Assembly: GCF_036039175.1 (NCBI RefSeq)
Contig: NZ_JAYXKP010000006.1
Span: 1 to 64,000 of the forward strand
Reading direction: 5' to 3'
Length of the DNA stretch: 64,000 nt
Origin: Marinilactibacillus sp036039175
GTDB lineage: Bacteria > Bacillota > Bacilli > Lactobacillales > Carnobacteriaceae_A
In this document: positions 54,078 to 63,113 of the stretch, in pieces
Layout: the number at the start of each line of letters is the position of its first letter
Position numbering within the stretch: the stretch's first letter is position 1
Notes under the pieces: model-generated
The model's input: only the letters and a program-made list of their open reading frames with translations
What the model was told of the DNA's origin: nothing
Databases searched by the model: none
Made by a program: the position numbers and the translations under genes

Positions 54078-55520
54078 TTATAGTTCTGCACCATTCGATT
54101 CAATGACTTGCTTGAACCATTTAAATGAATCTTTCTTGCTACGTTCCATTGTTCCCTTACCTTCGTTGTCACGGTCTACGTGGATCATGCCGTAACGCTT
54201 CTTCATTTCACCGGTAGTGAATGAAACGATGTCGATAACGCCCCAAGGTGTATACCCCATCAATTCAACACCATCATAGTTTACGGCTTTTTCCATTTCT
54301 TTGATGTGCTCACGCATGTAAGAAATACGTTCATCATCATGGATGCTGCCATCTTCTTCAATTGTATCTACTGCGCCAAATCCATTTTCTACAATGAATA
54401 ATGGAATTTGATATCTGTCCCATAGACGGTTCAACGTGTAACGCAAACCAACTGGATCAATTCCCCATCCCCAGTCACTGGATTTGATATAAGGATTTTC
54501 GATGTCGTGTGCAAGAGATCCGTGAACGGCAGACTCACCTAAGTTAGAAGTATCCTTCGTGCTATCTACAGCCGTTGACATGTAGTAACTGAAGCCTAGA
54601 TAATCCACTTTACCATTTTCTAGAATCTCTTTATCGCCTTCAAGGATCGGAATATTCAATCCCTCACGCTCAAATTCTTTTAGTGTATAGCTAGGGTATT
54701 CTCCTCTAACGTGTACATCTGGGAAGAAATAACGCAAGCGCATATATTCTTCTGCCAGCATCACATCAGCTGGATTAGCTGTCAGTGGATAAACCGGTAC
54801 GTGAGAAACCATGGCACCAATTTGGAAATTAGGATTGATTTCTTTTCCTTTTGAAACCGCTAGAGCACTGGCGATTAATTCGTGGTGACCCGCAGTGTAC
54901 ATTAATTCTTTACGGTTCTCCCCTTCTTTAGCCACAAGTCCAGAATTCGTCCACAAGAATAAGTCATTGTTGTAGTCCATTTGATTGTTGATCTCGTTAA
55001 ATGTCATCCAGTAAGTCACTTTATCTTTGTATCTTTCTAGTACTGTTTCTGCAAAGCGTACAAAGTGGTCAACCACTTCACGATTACGGAATCCACCATA
55101 TTCGCGAGCAAGGTGTAGAGGCATTTCAAAGTGCGTTAGTGTAATCACTGGCTCAATACCATTTGCCAACAATTCGTCGAATAAATCATCATAGAACTTC
55201 AATCCTGCTTCGTTTGGTTCCATTTCGTCCCCTTTAGGGAAAATACGAGACCACGCAATAGACGTACGTAAAGCTTTCAAGCCCATCTCAGCAAATAATT
55301 GTACATCTTCTTTGTAGCGGTTGTAGAAATCAATTGCTTCGTGATTGGGATAAAATTCTTCTGGATCAATGGTATCCGTAATACGACGTGCTTTCTTTGG
55401 TCCACCAACCGTTACGACGTCAATGACACTTGGTCCTTTACCATCTTGATCCCATCCACCTTCGAATTGGTGAGCTGCTAATGCGCCGCCCCATAGAAAA
55501 TCTTTTGGAAAAGTATTCAT
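54078..55520 (-). CDS. bglA: 6-phospho-beta-glucosidase (GH1)
   Basis: A 480-residue family 1 glycosidase. The acid/base is in YWMTFNEIN and the nucleophile in FIVENGFG. The N-terminus FPKDFLWGGALAAHQFEGG is characteristic. It hydrolyses phosphorylated beta-glucosides such as cellobiose- or salicin-phosphate delivered by the PTS. It lies directly downstream of the PTS gene, with 13 bases between. AGGAGG precedes the ATG. Confidence 0.95.
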   Translation of the reverse strand: MNTFPKDFLWGGALAAHQFEGGWDQDGKGPSVIDVVTVGGPKKARRITDTIDPEEFYPNHEAIDFYNRYKEDVQLFAEMGLKALRTSIAWSRIFPKGDEMEPNEAGLKFYDDLFDELLANGIEPVITLTHFEMPLHLAREYGGFRNREVVDHFVRFAETVLERYKDKVTYWMTFNEINNQMDYNNDLFLWTNSGLVAKEGENRKELMYTAGHHELIASALAVSKGKEINPNFQIGAMVSHVPVYPLTANPADVMLAEEYMRLRYFFPDVHVRGEYPSYTLKEFEREGLNIPILEGDKEILENGKVDYLGFSYYMSTAVDSTKDTSNLGESAVHGSLAHDIENPYIKSSDWGWGIDPVGLRYTLNRLWDRYQIPLFIVENGFGAVDTIEEDGSIHDDERISYMREHIKEMEKAVNYDGVELMGYTPWGVIDIVSFTTGEMKKRYGMIHVDRDNEGKGTMERSKKDSFKWFKQVIESNGAEL

Positions 55521-55533
55521 TTTCTGTTTCCTC

Positions 55534-57450
55534 CTATTTTTTAACTTTTATAATGCTATCTTCTGTTTCAGCTGTTTGAGCAACAGACACTTCTTCGAAG
55601 TTGTCTGTGTTTGTTACGATAACGGGTGTTACGGTCGAACGACCAGATTCTTCAATAGCTTTCATATCAAATTCCATCAGTAAATCGCCATGAGAAACTT
55701 TTTGTCCAGTTTCAACGTGAACCGTGTAAGGTGCACCTTCAAGTTCAACGGTTTCTAATCCAATGTGAATCAGAACTTCTACGCCATCTGTTGAGGTTAG
55801 ACCGATTGCATGTTTTGTCTTCGCAATCATTTTAACTTCTCCATCAAATGGTGCATAAACTTTTTGATCCATCGGTTCGATCGCAATTCCTTGTCCCATT
55901 GCGCCAGAAGCAAATACCGGGTCTGGAACATCTGATAATTGTACGAGTGTCCCTTTAATTGGTGGATAAACATTCATGATTGTTCCACTTTCAGGATCTG
56001 CTACAACTGGAGCAGAGTCGTCTTTGATTTCTTTAGCTGCATCTGAATGTTTTCCTGTTTCTGTTTGAGCAACTTCGTCATCTCCGTAACCAAAGATCTG
56101 AACTAAGATTACTGGTAAAACCAAAGCAATAATAATCCCAATTAAAACACCCCAGAAAGACCCAGGATTTTCTGGACTATAGTTGTTCATGATTGTGATC
56201 ATACTTGGTAGTCCAGTATAAACGAATGAGTAAACATCGAAGAAACTGGCTACCAAGGCACCAACTGCACCAGATATAATCCCTATAAAGAACGGTTTTT
56301 TGAAGCGTAAGTTTACGCCATAGATTGCTGGTTCTGTAATTCCGAAGATACCTGTAATGGTTGCAGAAAGACTGACACTACGTACTTCTTGTTTTTTCGC
56401 TTTAATAAAGACGGCTAGTGCTGCACCAACTTGTGCTACAACGGCGATGGTTTGATAAGCCTGGAATGAATCCATTCCATATTGAGCGTGGTTCGCCAAG
56501 ACGACTGGTGTAATCCCCCAGTGAACACCTAGCAATACAAAGAATTGCCAAAATCCACCGACTAAAATACCTGCTAGAGGTGGGAATGTTTGCGATAACC
56601 AAGTATACCCTGCAGCAACGGCATTTGCACCGGCTGTAGAAACTGGACCAATAACCATGATTGTTAACGGTACAGCTATGATGACTGCTAATAGTGGTGT
56701 AAACAAACGAGTGACAACGTCTGGAAGTATCTTTTCAATCCAGCGTTCCAGATAAGACAATAACCAAACCAGTAAAATAGCTGGGATAACCGTTGACGTA
56801 TAAACGGTTTCACTGAGCGGCATGCCAATAAAGTTAATTGCTTCACCTGCGCCAGCTCGTTCAGCTAGAGCTGTAAAACCAGGAGCTACTAAAGCAGCAT
56901 TAGCGAAAACAGCGATATAAGTATTTGTTTTAAAATGTTTAGATGCTGTAATGGCAATGAAGATCGGTAAGAATGTGAAAGGCGCCCACGACATGGCATC
57001 GAATACTTGGTAAGTTCCAGAATCGACAATGGATGGCCAGATGCTTGATAAAATAATCAATGATCCTTGAATCATCCCTGCGCCTGCTAGGATGTAGACA
57101 AATGGCGCAAATACTGCAGACATTGTTGCGATAATACGATTAATAATCGTCTCTTTTTCTTTGTTCGGGTTTTCATTATTGTTGTTACCTTCAGCTGTAC
57201 CTGACAAATCTGTAAACTCTTCGTAGACTTTATCGACGTTATTTCCAATTACGATTTGGAATTGTCCACCCTTGCGGACGACATCGATAACACCAGCAAT
57301 ATTCTTAACACGATTGACCATTTCTTCGCTTTCATCGTTCAATACTAAACGAAGTCTTGTAGCACAATGTGTTGAATTGGATACGTTGTTCTCTCCACCA
57401 ATTTCTTCTAGTATATTCGCTGCTAGCTCACGGTTCTTGTTCTCCTTCAT
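55534..57450 (-). CDS. bglP: PTS beta-glucoside transporter, EIIBCA
   Basis: A 638-residue PTS permease with domains in order IIB, IIC and IIA. IIB has the phosphorylated Cys in NSTHCATRLRL (about residue 28). IIC spans about ten helices (about 105-460). IIA has the active His in VLIHIGLETVEL. It imports and phosphorylates beta-glucosides. The gene is divergent from the GntR regulator, with operators in the shared gap. Confidence 0.95.
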   Translation of the reverse strand: MKENKNRELAANILEEIGGENNVSNSTHCATRLRLVLNDESEEMVNRVKNIAGVIDVVRKGGQFQIVIGNNVDKVYEEFTDLSGTAEGNNNNENPNKEKETIINRIIATMSAVFAPFVYILAGAGMIQGSLIILSSIWPSIVDSGTYQVFDAMSWAPFTFLPIFIAITASKHFKTNTYIAVFANAALVAPGFTALAERAGAGEAINFIGMPLSETVYTSTVIPAILLVWLLSYLERWIEKILPDVVTRLFTPLLAVIIAVPLTIMVIGPVSTAGANAVAAGYTWLSQTFPPLAGILVGGFWQFFVLLGVHWGITPVVLANHAQYGMDSFQAYQTIAVVAQVGAALAVFIKAKKQEVRSVSLSATITGIFGITEPAIYGVNLRFKKPFFIGIISGAVGALVASFFDVYSFVYTGLPSMITIMNNYSPENPGSFWGVLIGIIIALVLPVILVQIFGYGDDEVAQTETGKHSDAAKEIKDDSAPVVADPESGTIMNVYPPIKGTLVQLSDVPDPVFASGAMGQGIAIEPMDQKVYAPFDGEVKMIAKTKHAIGLTSTDGVEVLIHIGLETVELEGAPYTVHVETGQKVSHGDLLMEFDMKAIEESGRSTVTPVIVTNTDNFEEVSVAQTAETEDSIIKVKK

Positions 57451-57500
57451 AACCTGTCTTCTCCTCCTAAAAGCTTAACTGTTTATTCGACCTAATAAAA

Positions 57501-57514
57501 TAGTGCGCTTACAA
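57501..57514 (-). promoter_or_regulatory. Possible cre site in the bglP leader
   Basis: TTGTAAGCGCACTA on the minus strand has a good left half (TGTAAGCG) of the CcpA consensus and a poor right half. It would lie about 45 bases after the transcription start. Weak evidence. Confidence 0.3.
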
Positions 57515-57520
57515 AATATA

Positions 57521-57586
57521 AAATTGTATGGGTATACTTTCGGTCGTTACTTTTACAAGTATAATTATACCCATACAATTTGTCAA
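57521..57586. promoter_or_regulatory. bglP promoter with paired GntR operators
   Basis: A perfect 16-bp inverted repeat (57521-57536 and 57566-57581; core TTGTATGGGTATA) is split by 29 bp. On the minus strand TTGACA (57581-57586) and TATACT (57558-57563) are 17 bp apart, and the right arm occupies that spacer. A third partial copy (AATACCCATA, 57586) lies towards the regulator gene, which suggests autoregulation. Confidence 0.82.
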
Positions 57587-57652
57587 TACCCATATAATAA
57601 AATTGTGGTATACTAGAAAACAACGAATAACTCAGGAAAAGGAGATTACGCG

Positions 57653-58357
57653 GTGAATAAATACCAAGCGGTTGCTCAGCAAATGAATCAGTTCATTCAA
57701 CAAAATAACTTATCTCAAGGAGATAAGCTCCCTACATTGAATGATTTAGCCGAAGAATACCAAGTCAGTAAAAATACGATTATCAAAGCTGTTGAAATGC
57801 TTGAATCTCATGGTATTGTCTATCAAGTAAGAGGCAGTGGTACTTACGTGCGTGGTCGACATAGAAAAGGGTTTGTAAATTTAACAGATGTCCATGGGTT
57901 TCAAGGGATACTGAAGGAATTCAACTTAACTTCCGACGTGATTGAACTAAAGGAAATCGAACCCGATGAAAATATTGTAGAAATACTTAAATTAAAAGAG
58001 CACGAAACTGTCTACTACCTTAAAAGAGTTCGTCAAATTGAATCTCGTCCACTATGTATTGAAGAATCTTACTATAATAAGTCTTATGTTCCTTACTTGA
58101 ATGAAGACATCGTTCAAAATTCTGTCTTTAGCTATTTGAGAAACGACTTGAAAATTGATATCAATTTTTCTGATTTTTTTATGCGTATTGGAAAATTAAA
58201 CGAAGAACAAGCCGGTTATCTCAATTTAAAACCTCAAGACCCTTCTATTGATATTGAATCAATTTATTACTTGAATAATGGACATCCTTTTGATTATTCT
58301 TTAATCAAATATCATTACGAAGAAGCACAGTTCTATATGCAAGGGAATAAATTATAA
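57653..58357 (+). CDS. GntR-family regulator of the beta-glucoside operon
   Basis: A 234-residue GntR/HutC repressor. The winged helix is at residues 1-70 (LPTLNDLAEEYQVSKNTIIKAVEML and VRGSGTYV), and the UTRA domain at about 90-230. It resembles the regulators TreR and BglR, which sense a phosphorylated sugar. The start is GTG at 57653, 8 bases after AAAGGAGA. It is divergent from bglP and shares operator copies with it. Confidence 0.9.
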   Translation: MNKYQAVAQQMNQFIQQNNLSQGDKLPTLNDLAEEYQVSKNTIIKAVEMLESHGIVYQVRGSGTYVRGRHRKGFVNLTDVHGFQGILKEFNLTSDVIELKEIEPDENIVEILKLKEHETVYYLKRVRQIESRPLCIEESYYNKSYVPYLNEDIVQNSVFSYLRNDLKIDINFSDFFMRIGKLNEEQAGYLNLKPQDPSIDIESIYYLNNGHPFDYSLIKYHYEEAQFYMQGNKL

Positions 58358-58397
58358 TTTTTTTACTACGTAAATATATGTAAAGTAGTATTCTTAA

Positions 58398-58438
58398 AAA
58401 AAAGCACAAACCACTTCTTATATGGGTTTGTGCTTTTA
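58398..58438 (+). terminator. Terminator after the GntR regulator
   Basis: The stem AAAGCACAAACC/GGTTTGTGCTTT is followed by a short T-run. The downstream gene converges on it. Confidence 0.75.
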
Positions 58439-58617
58439 ACTAATCTATTGTAATGCTGTTACATAAAAAATATTAATAGCCCTTAAAAAGATTACTTTTA
58501 CAAGTAAAAATAATTAAAACTAAGATATATCTCTTACTCAAAAAACAAGTAAATTAGTACTATAATTTTATTGCTGTATTTCTTATCTTTGATAAGATTT
58601 TTTGTTTTACTATATAT

Positions 58618-60798
58618 TTATAAAGCAATTTCAACTTTTAAGTTAAAATCAATAGTACCAGAGAAATATTCCCCTTTATTTGCATTGAAAATTTTAGCTT
58701 CAAAGAAAATACCTTCTTTTATGAAAATAGCGCTTTCTATTGTTATTTCTCCTTCTTGATATACCTCATACTCAGAAAGAGTAGATTGAATAATATTTAT
58801 TAAATCTTCTGCTGCAAATTGCGCATTATTCTGATCTGCTAAAATCCTTTGAGGAATTTCGTCGTTCCAATGCCAAGGTATTAACTTTCTTCCGTAGCGC
58901 CATCTTTCAATAATATTTACTTTGGTTAGGTCATCCGTAATATCTTTTCCGGCATGTTCACTTACTATTACTTGAAGATTTCCGTTAGTTCTCTCAATAG
59001 CAGAAGATAGAGCTTTAAATACTTTTTTTACTGCTTTAAGTTCTTCATCCTTCGAATCAGGTTCAGTACTGTCTGGAAAGTGCGTTTGACTCGGCTGATC
59101 AACTACTAAGAGACTAGGTACATAAGGTATCTTTTGATTAATAAACATCTCATGCAAGGCTAATAAAGTCGCCATATGATAACCTAACCAATTAGCTCCA
59201 CTACCAATTTCGCGAAGCCAGGCAGCTCGCCCATTTTCATCTATAACCCTAATAGTTAATTTGTTAGTATCTAGTTGAATTAAGTCATTTCCTGTTTCCA
59301 AATCTAACAGACTTCCATAATGACCTGCGATTCTCGAGAATTTAAATAAAGCCGTTTCTTTTTTTTCAGTTAATACCTCAAATTCTACATACTTTAGTAA
59401 CTCTCTTTCTTCATCCTCTAGCGATACAATCTCACCAGCCAAGAGGCTTTCAGAATCTGGAGTCGCGTGTGCTTTAATAAATTCAGAAAGTTGACCAATA
59501 AACATAGCTTGCTGCTCTTTGTTAATTATAATTTCTTGAGTTTCATCTTGTATATATTTTCGCTCAGCCTTGATCTGTTTCAGCTTCATTTCTTTAGAAG
59601 ATATTCCTTTTTTTAAATCTATTTCTTCTCTATCTAACATTGGTTGAACCAACGTTAGAGCTTTCCACTGCGCTTCTAAATTTCTAGATGTTTCTACTAA
59701 TTTATCCAATTCATGATTGTGTAATTTAGATTCACTTCCACATAAAGGACAAGTATGGTGAGAATTTAAATCATTGATTAACCAAGATGTCGAAGACAGA
59801 CGATCTTTTTTTCTCAATGAATTTTTCTCCGACGAATTTTTAGCTGACGATAAATCTTTAATTTGAATAAGTTTAATACGTAATGTTGCTATGTCAGTTT
59901 GAAGTATATTTTCTTCTTTTTTTAAATACGAGAGTCGATCAGTATTGATATCATTTCCATCAATTACCCAATTTCTACTTTCTTTCCAAGTTACTATTAC
60001 ATCCTTAAGTCTTTCTAATAGAACTATTGAATCAGTGTTTTCAATATTAATTTCCGAAACAAGCCCATACTGATTGGCTAAAACATACCTACCTTTTAAA
60101 TCTCCCGAATAATTTTCTATATTATTTTTTAAATCTTCAAGTTGACGTTTTTTATGTGTAATCATTCTTCTAACTTCTTTGAGCCTATGTTGCTTTATTA
60201 AAGTTTCTGCATTCACAACCCCCAATACAAGCGGAAATATTTCTTTTAGTTTTCTAGCATGTTCCTCTTTGTCTGCTTCAAAAAACATAGTTTCGTTATT
60301 AGCAACTATTCTTTGAGGCTGAAACATAAAGGCCGTCATATCAGAAATAGAAGCTCTCCCTTTATAACCATTGCCTGTATCGTTAAAATCTGAATTCGTC
60401 TTAGGAATCTGGGCAAGTCTTTCTAAAATCCCTTTTGCAATATTGCGATTAGAGTTTTTTACAGGATTTTTAGGTATATTTATTTTTTTGCCTTCTTCGA
60501 TGTAATAGTCACTAGTAGAATCTTTATCAAGAGGATCTTTCCTTATAAACAGTTTTTCTCCTTCTACGGTTTTAAATAAGATACCGTACCATGATGAATT
60601 CTTTCTAATTGGACCTATTTTCGGTATGGAACACCCATTTGAACCTAAACAGTAATCTATTATCTCAATTAGAGCTGATTTCCCACTACCGCTAGATCCT
60701 GTTATGTAATTGATAACACCTTCCTGAAATACTATTTCTCTAGGTTCTTTTTCTGGCTTTTTTGACCATATTATTAACTTTAATATAGAAAATTTCAT
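58618..60798 (-). CDS. DUF3732-type ABC ATPase of an ABC-3C system
   Basis: A 726-residue SMC/Rad50-like ATPase with a split head and a coiled-coil middle. Walker A is GSSGSGKS (34-41), the signature-like region is IGSGANW (531-537), Walker B is VVDQPSQ (565-571), and VIVSEHAGK is the switch. The coiled coil has a CPLC motif at 350-353, resembling a Rad50 zinc hook. This is the DUF3732 pattern, known as the ATPase of ABC three-component (ABC-3C) conflict systems. It overlaps the middle component by ATGA and is the last gene of the operon. Confidence 0.88.
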   Translation of the reverse strand: MKFSILKLIIWSKKPEKEPREIVFQEGVINYITGSSGSGKSALIEIIDYCLGSNGCSIPKIGPIRKNSSWYGILFKTVEGEKLFIRKDPLDKDSTSDYYIEEGKKINIPKNPVKNSNRNIAKGILERLAQIPKTNSDFNDTGNGYKGRASISDMTAFMFQPQRIVANNETMFFEADKEEHARKLKEIFPLVLGVVNAETLIKQHRLKEVRRMITHKKRQLEDLKNNIENYSGDLKGRYVLANQYGLVSEINIENTDSIVLLERLKDVIVTWKESRNWVIDGNDINTDRLSYLKKEENILQTDIATLRIKLIQIKDLSSAKNSSEKNSLRKKDRLSSTSWLINDLNSHHTCPLCGSESKLHNHELDKLVETSRNLEAQWKALTLVQPMLDREEIDLKKGISSKEMKLKQIKAERKYIQDETQEIIINKEQQAMFIGQLSEFIKAHATPDSESLLAGEIVSLEDEERELLKYVEFEVLTEKKETALFKFSRIAGHYGSLLDLETGNDLIQLDTNKLTIRVIDENGRAAWLREIGSGANWLGYHMATLLALHEMFINQKIPYVPSLLVVDQPSQTHFPDSTEPDSKDEELKAVKKVFKALSSAIERTNGNLQVIVSEHAGKDITDDLTKVNIIERWRYGRKLIPWHWNDEIPQRILADQNNAQFAAEDLINIIQSTLSEYEVYQEGEITIESAIFIKEGIFFEAKIFNANKGEYFSGTIDFNLKVEIAL

Positions 60799-61304
60799 TG
60801 TAACGGCTCCACTCCTAGTATAGTTAAGTACTCAAAATCAGATAAATTTCCGGCCCACTTCCCTAACTTGCTAGCTGCATCAAGAATTTCTTTAGTTTCT
60901 CCTGAAGTTTTCTGAGGAATATTATAAGGTAACGTGTAAATATATCCTTGTTCGATTTTTAATATTTTACAAGCAATTGCCATGTTTAAAGAACGGAACG
61001 TTCTGTGCTTCATGTTTTTTATACGACCGTTAATATTGAAAACAACTTCATTTTGTGCTAAAGAGCTCTGAGTATCTTTATCTAAAATCGAACGTAACCC
61101 AGAAGACACTCTCCTTTTAATAATTATCTTTCTACTTTTCTTTTGATACACAAGGGGTAAAACACAAATTAAATGCCATAATGTTATTGACTTATCAACA
61201 TCTTTTGTTTCTGAGTAAAACCCATTGGCAAATGCATATAATGCATTTGCTCCTAAAGCTGTATTTTGCATTATTTCATACTCCATTACCATCTTTTCTC
61301 TCAT
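60795..61304 (-). CDS. ABC-3C middle component
   Basis: A 169-residue protein with ALGANALYAFANGFYSE, LPLVYQK and RTFRSLNMAIACKILKIEQG, fitting the middle component of ABC three-component systems. It would link the ATPase to the effector. The ATG at 61304 forms the typical ATGA overlap with the upstream gene, which decides the start; the longer frame has no ribosome site. It also overlaps the ATPase gene by ATGA. Confidence 0.78.
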   Translation of the reverse strand: MREKMVMEYEIMQNTALGANALYAFANGFYSETKDVDKSITLWHLICVLPLVYQKKSRKIIIKRRVSSGLRSILDKDTQSSLAQNEVVFNINGRIKNMKHRTFRSLNMAIACKILKIEQGYIYTLPYNIPQKTSGETKEILDAASKLGKWAGNLSDFEYLTILGVEPLQ

Positions 61305-62473
61305 TGCTCTAATAATCCTTTCAACAATATTTTGTAGTTTGGATGCCACCCGATAAGTGGTTCTTCCTTTGCCGTAAAATGTGCTAATGCATGAAAATTA
61401 CCACTCGTTATAGATTTGGGCATGATTTCATTATGTATAAAGCTATCCTTTTCCAGTGTCAAATCTAAACACTCTAAACCGGTAAGCTCATCTGTTTCTA
61501 AGTTCATTCTACAAGCTCTTTTCATAGCAATTTTCCAAGTCTTTTCAAGATCTCTTTGATAAATAGATAGTGTTGTTTCAGATACTACACCATCGTCTGT
61601 CCAACTTAGTCTAGTTTCGTGGGCATGATTATAATCAATAATCGCTTCTCTTATCGTATTTTCATCTAAATTTATCCAGTCAAGTTGTTTTACAAATCCA
61701 TGAGATTCATAATTACTGGTATCAACTTGTTGCTCGTAAGGTGCTACTAGTGCAGACAAACGAGCAACATTAATCCTTTTAACTTGTCCTTTTAGTTCTT
61801 TATCAAACTCTTCTCTCAATATTCTAGATGGTTGGTTAGAGGTTGCCGCTTCAATTATCTTTCTTTTGACCCATCCATTCATTTGATCAAATAGAGCAAT
61901 CTTCGCATTTCTATCGAATGCTCTAAATATTTGTATTTTTTCAATATCTCCCCCAAATTCTGGACATACTTTATCAAAAACAGATATTTTCATTATCATA
62001 TCAGTTAAAGCTCGTCTATTTAATTTTTCTATAGTTTTCCAATAAGGAATTAATTCTGTCCTCAACGTTTTACTCATATACTCAATATCATCAATAATCT
62101 TATCTGCAGTTTTTTCTTCTCTACTATCATTTATACGCTTTACTAAACTCTTATCACTAACTTGACCGCTCGTAACTAAGTGAAATTCTGCTTTTTCTAA
62201 AATTTCAGGTTCTAATAATATCATTTCAGACCAGATATGTAACGTTTTCCAAAGAGAAGTACTTCTGTCCGCTAAAGGAGAGCCTGAATTGATAGTCGAT
62301 TTGTCTTGTTCGAAAACTTTATTTTGATTATTTTTGTGAATACTAACATCATCTAAATCTTCAATTCCAACAGCAATAACATCAATTTTTGATTGAAAAA
62401 GATTATATGTCGCACGATCGAATTGATACAAGTATCCCAACGCATTTCCTAGTGCTGAATGATCCGCAGCCAT
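61301..62473 (-). CDS. ABC-3C effector/C-terminal-domain protein with nuclease-like N-terminus
   Basis: A 390-residue protein, first gene of the operon. The N-terminal part (about 1-80) reads LGYLYQFDRA, then GIEDLDDV and FEQDKST; Glu38, Asp42 and the Q56-x-K58 pair give the E-D-(E/Q)xK layout of restriction-type (Cap4/DUF4297-like) nucleases. Residues about 130-390 include WINLDENTIREAIIDYNHAHETRLSW and fit the ABC-3C C-terminal domain. The nuclease activity is an inference. AGGAGAG precedes the ATG at 62473. Confidence 0.72.
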   Translation of the reverse strand: MAADHSALGNALGYLYQFDRATYNLFQSKIDVIAVGIEDLDDVSIHKNNQNKVFEQDKSTINSGSPLADRSTSLWKTLHIWSEMILLEPEILEKAEFHLVTSGQVSDKSLVKRINDSREEKTADKIIDDIEYMSKTLRTELIPYWKTIEKLNRRALTDMIMKISVFDKVCPEFGGDIEKIQIFRAFDRNAKIALFDQMNGWVKRKIIEAATSNQPSRILREEFDKELKGQVKRINVARLSALVAPYEQQVDTSNYESHGFVKQLDWINLDENTIREAIIDYNHAHETRLSWTDDGVVSETTLSIYQRDLEKTWKIAMKRACRMNLETDELTGLECLDLTLEKDSFIHNEIMPKSITSGNFHALAHFTAKEEPLIGWHPNYKILLKGLLEQ

Positions 62474-62946
62474 TCTTTCACTCTCCTAAATAAGAATTTA
62501 TTAAATTAGTTCAATTTAAAGTGTTTTCTAGTAATAATTTGTTACCTTATATATTTTAATATGAAGAAATTTATAGTTATTATATGATCGATTTTAGATA
62601 GTTTATTAATTTACTATAGCGTATACATAAAACAATTTTATCATACTTTATCTAATGATAAGTTATTTCCTATAAATCGTTTAGATTAATACTGTTTTTA
62701 ATTACGAATTAGGTTACCTTAATTTCTATATCTTCAATTCAATTAGTTACTGTTAAAATATATATTTAAGAAAATATAATGTGTTCAAAAGTCTTCTAAA
62801 CCATTTATTAATTAAAATAATTTTTCTTTTATTTAATTCTATTGCCCTTTTTGATTAGAATCTACTCCTTTAATTTAAAATTCTAAAAATTTTTAAAACG
62901 TACGATAAGCTTTTAAGTTAATTTATAGAAAGACTTCCCTTCTACT
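62474..62946. other. AT-rich gap between the ABC-3C operon and the retron
   Basis: About 470 very AT-rich bases between divergent transcription units. It must hold the ABC-3C promoter. I see no open frame, terminator or repeat. Confidence 0.5.
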
Positions 62947-62950
62947 TTTG

Positions 62951-62959
62951 TGCTATAAT
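62951..62959 (+). promoter_or_regulatory. Extended -10 promoter of the retron
   Basis: TGCTATAAT is an extended -10 (TGN plus TATAAT). The -35 is poor. The predicted start, about 62966, falls on the first bases of repeat a1. Confidence 0.72.
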
Positions 62960-62963
62960 TTTC

Positions 62964-63092
62964 TTGCGTGTGGCTAGATTTTCCACTTGTGTTTCGCAAG
63001 TTTTGATAACATTGCTAGGGCTTATAGCTTTACGCAACTGATACGCTGACGCTTTTATAAGCAGATTGAGCCTAAGGAGTTGCCACACGCAA
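62964..63092 (+). ncRNA. Retron msr-msd noncoding RNA
   Basis: The ends pair as 11-bp perfect inverted repeats a1 (TTGCGTGTGGC, 62964-62974) and a2 (GCCACACGCAA, 63082-63092), as in all retrons. Inside is an msr-type hairpin ACTTG-TGTTTCG-CAAGT (about 62984-63000), followed by a larger hairpin with GCTTATA (63020-63026) and TATAAGC (63056-63062), probably the msd. AAGGAGTTGCC precedes a2. From memory, this hairpin and the a2 side resemble Ec67 RNA. It sits 21 bases before the reverse transcriptase gene. Confidence 0.86.
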
Positions 63093-63113
63093 TTTTTTTT
63101 AGGAAGTGATATT

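Noticed and set aside
57501..57514. A strong CcpA site in the bglP leader.
   Set aside because: Only the left half matches well, so it is listed with low confidence and not as a finding.
58571..58759. A 62-codon plus-strand frame at the end of the DUF3732 gene.
   Set aside because: It is antisense to the conserved C-terminus of the ATPase and has no ribosome site.
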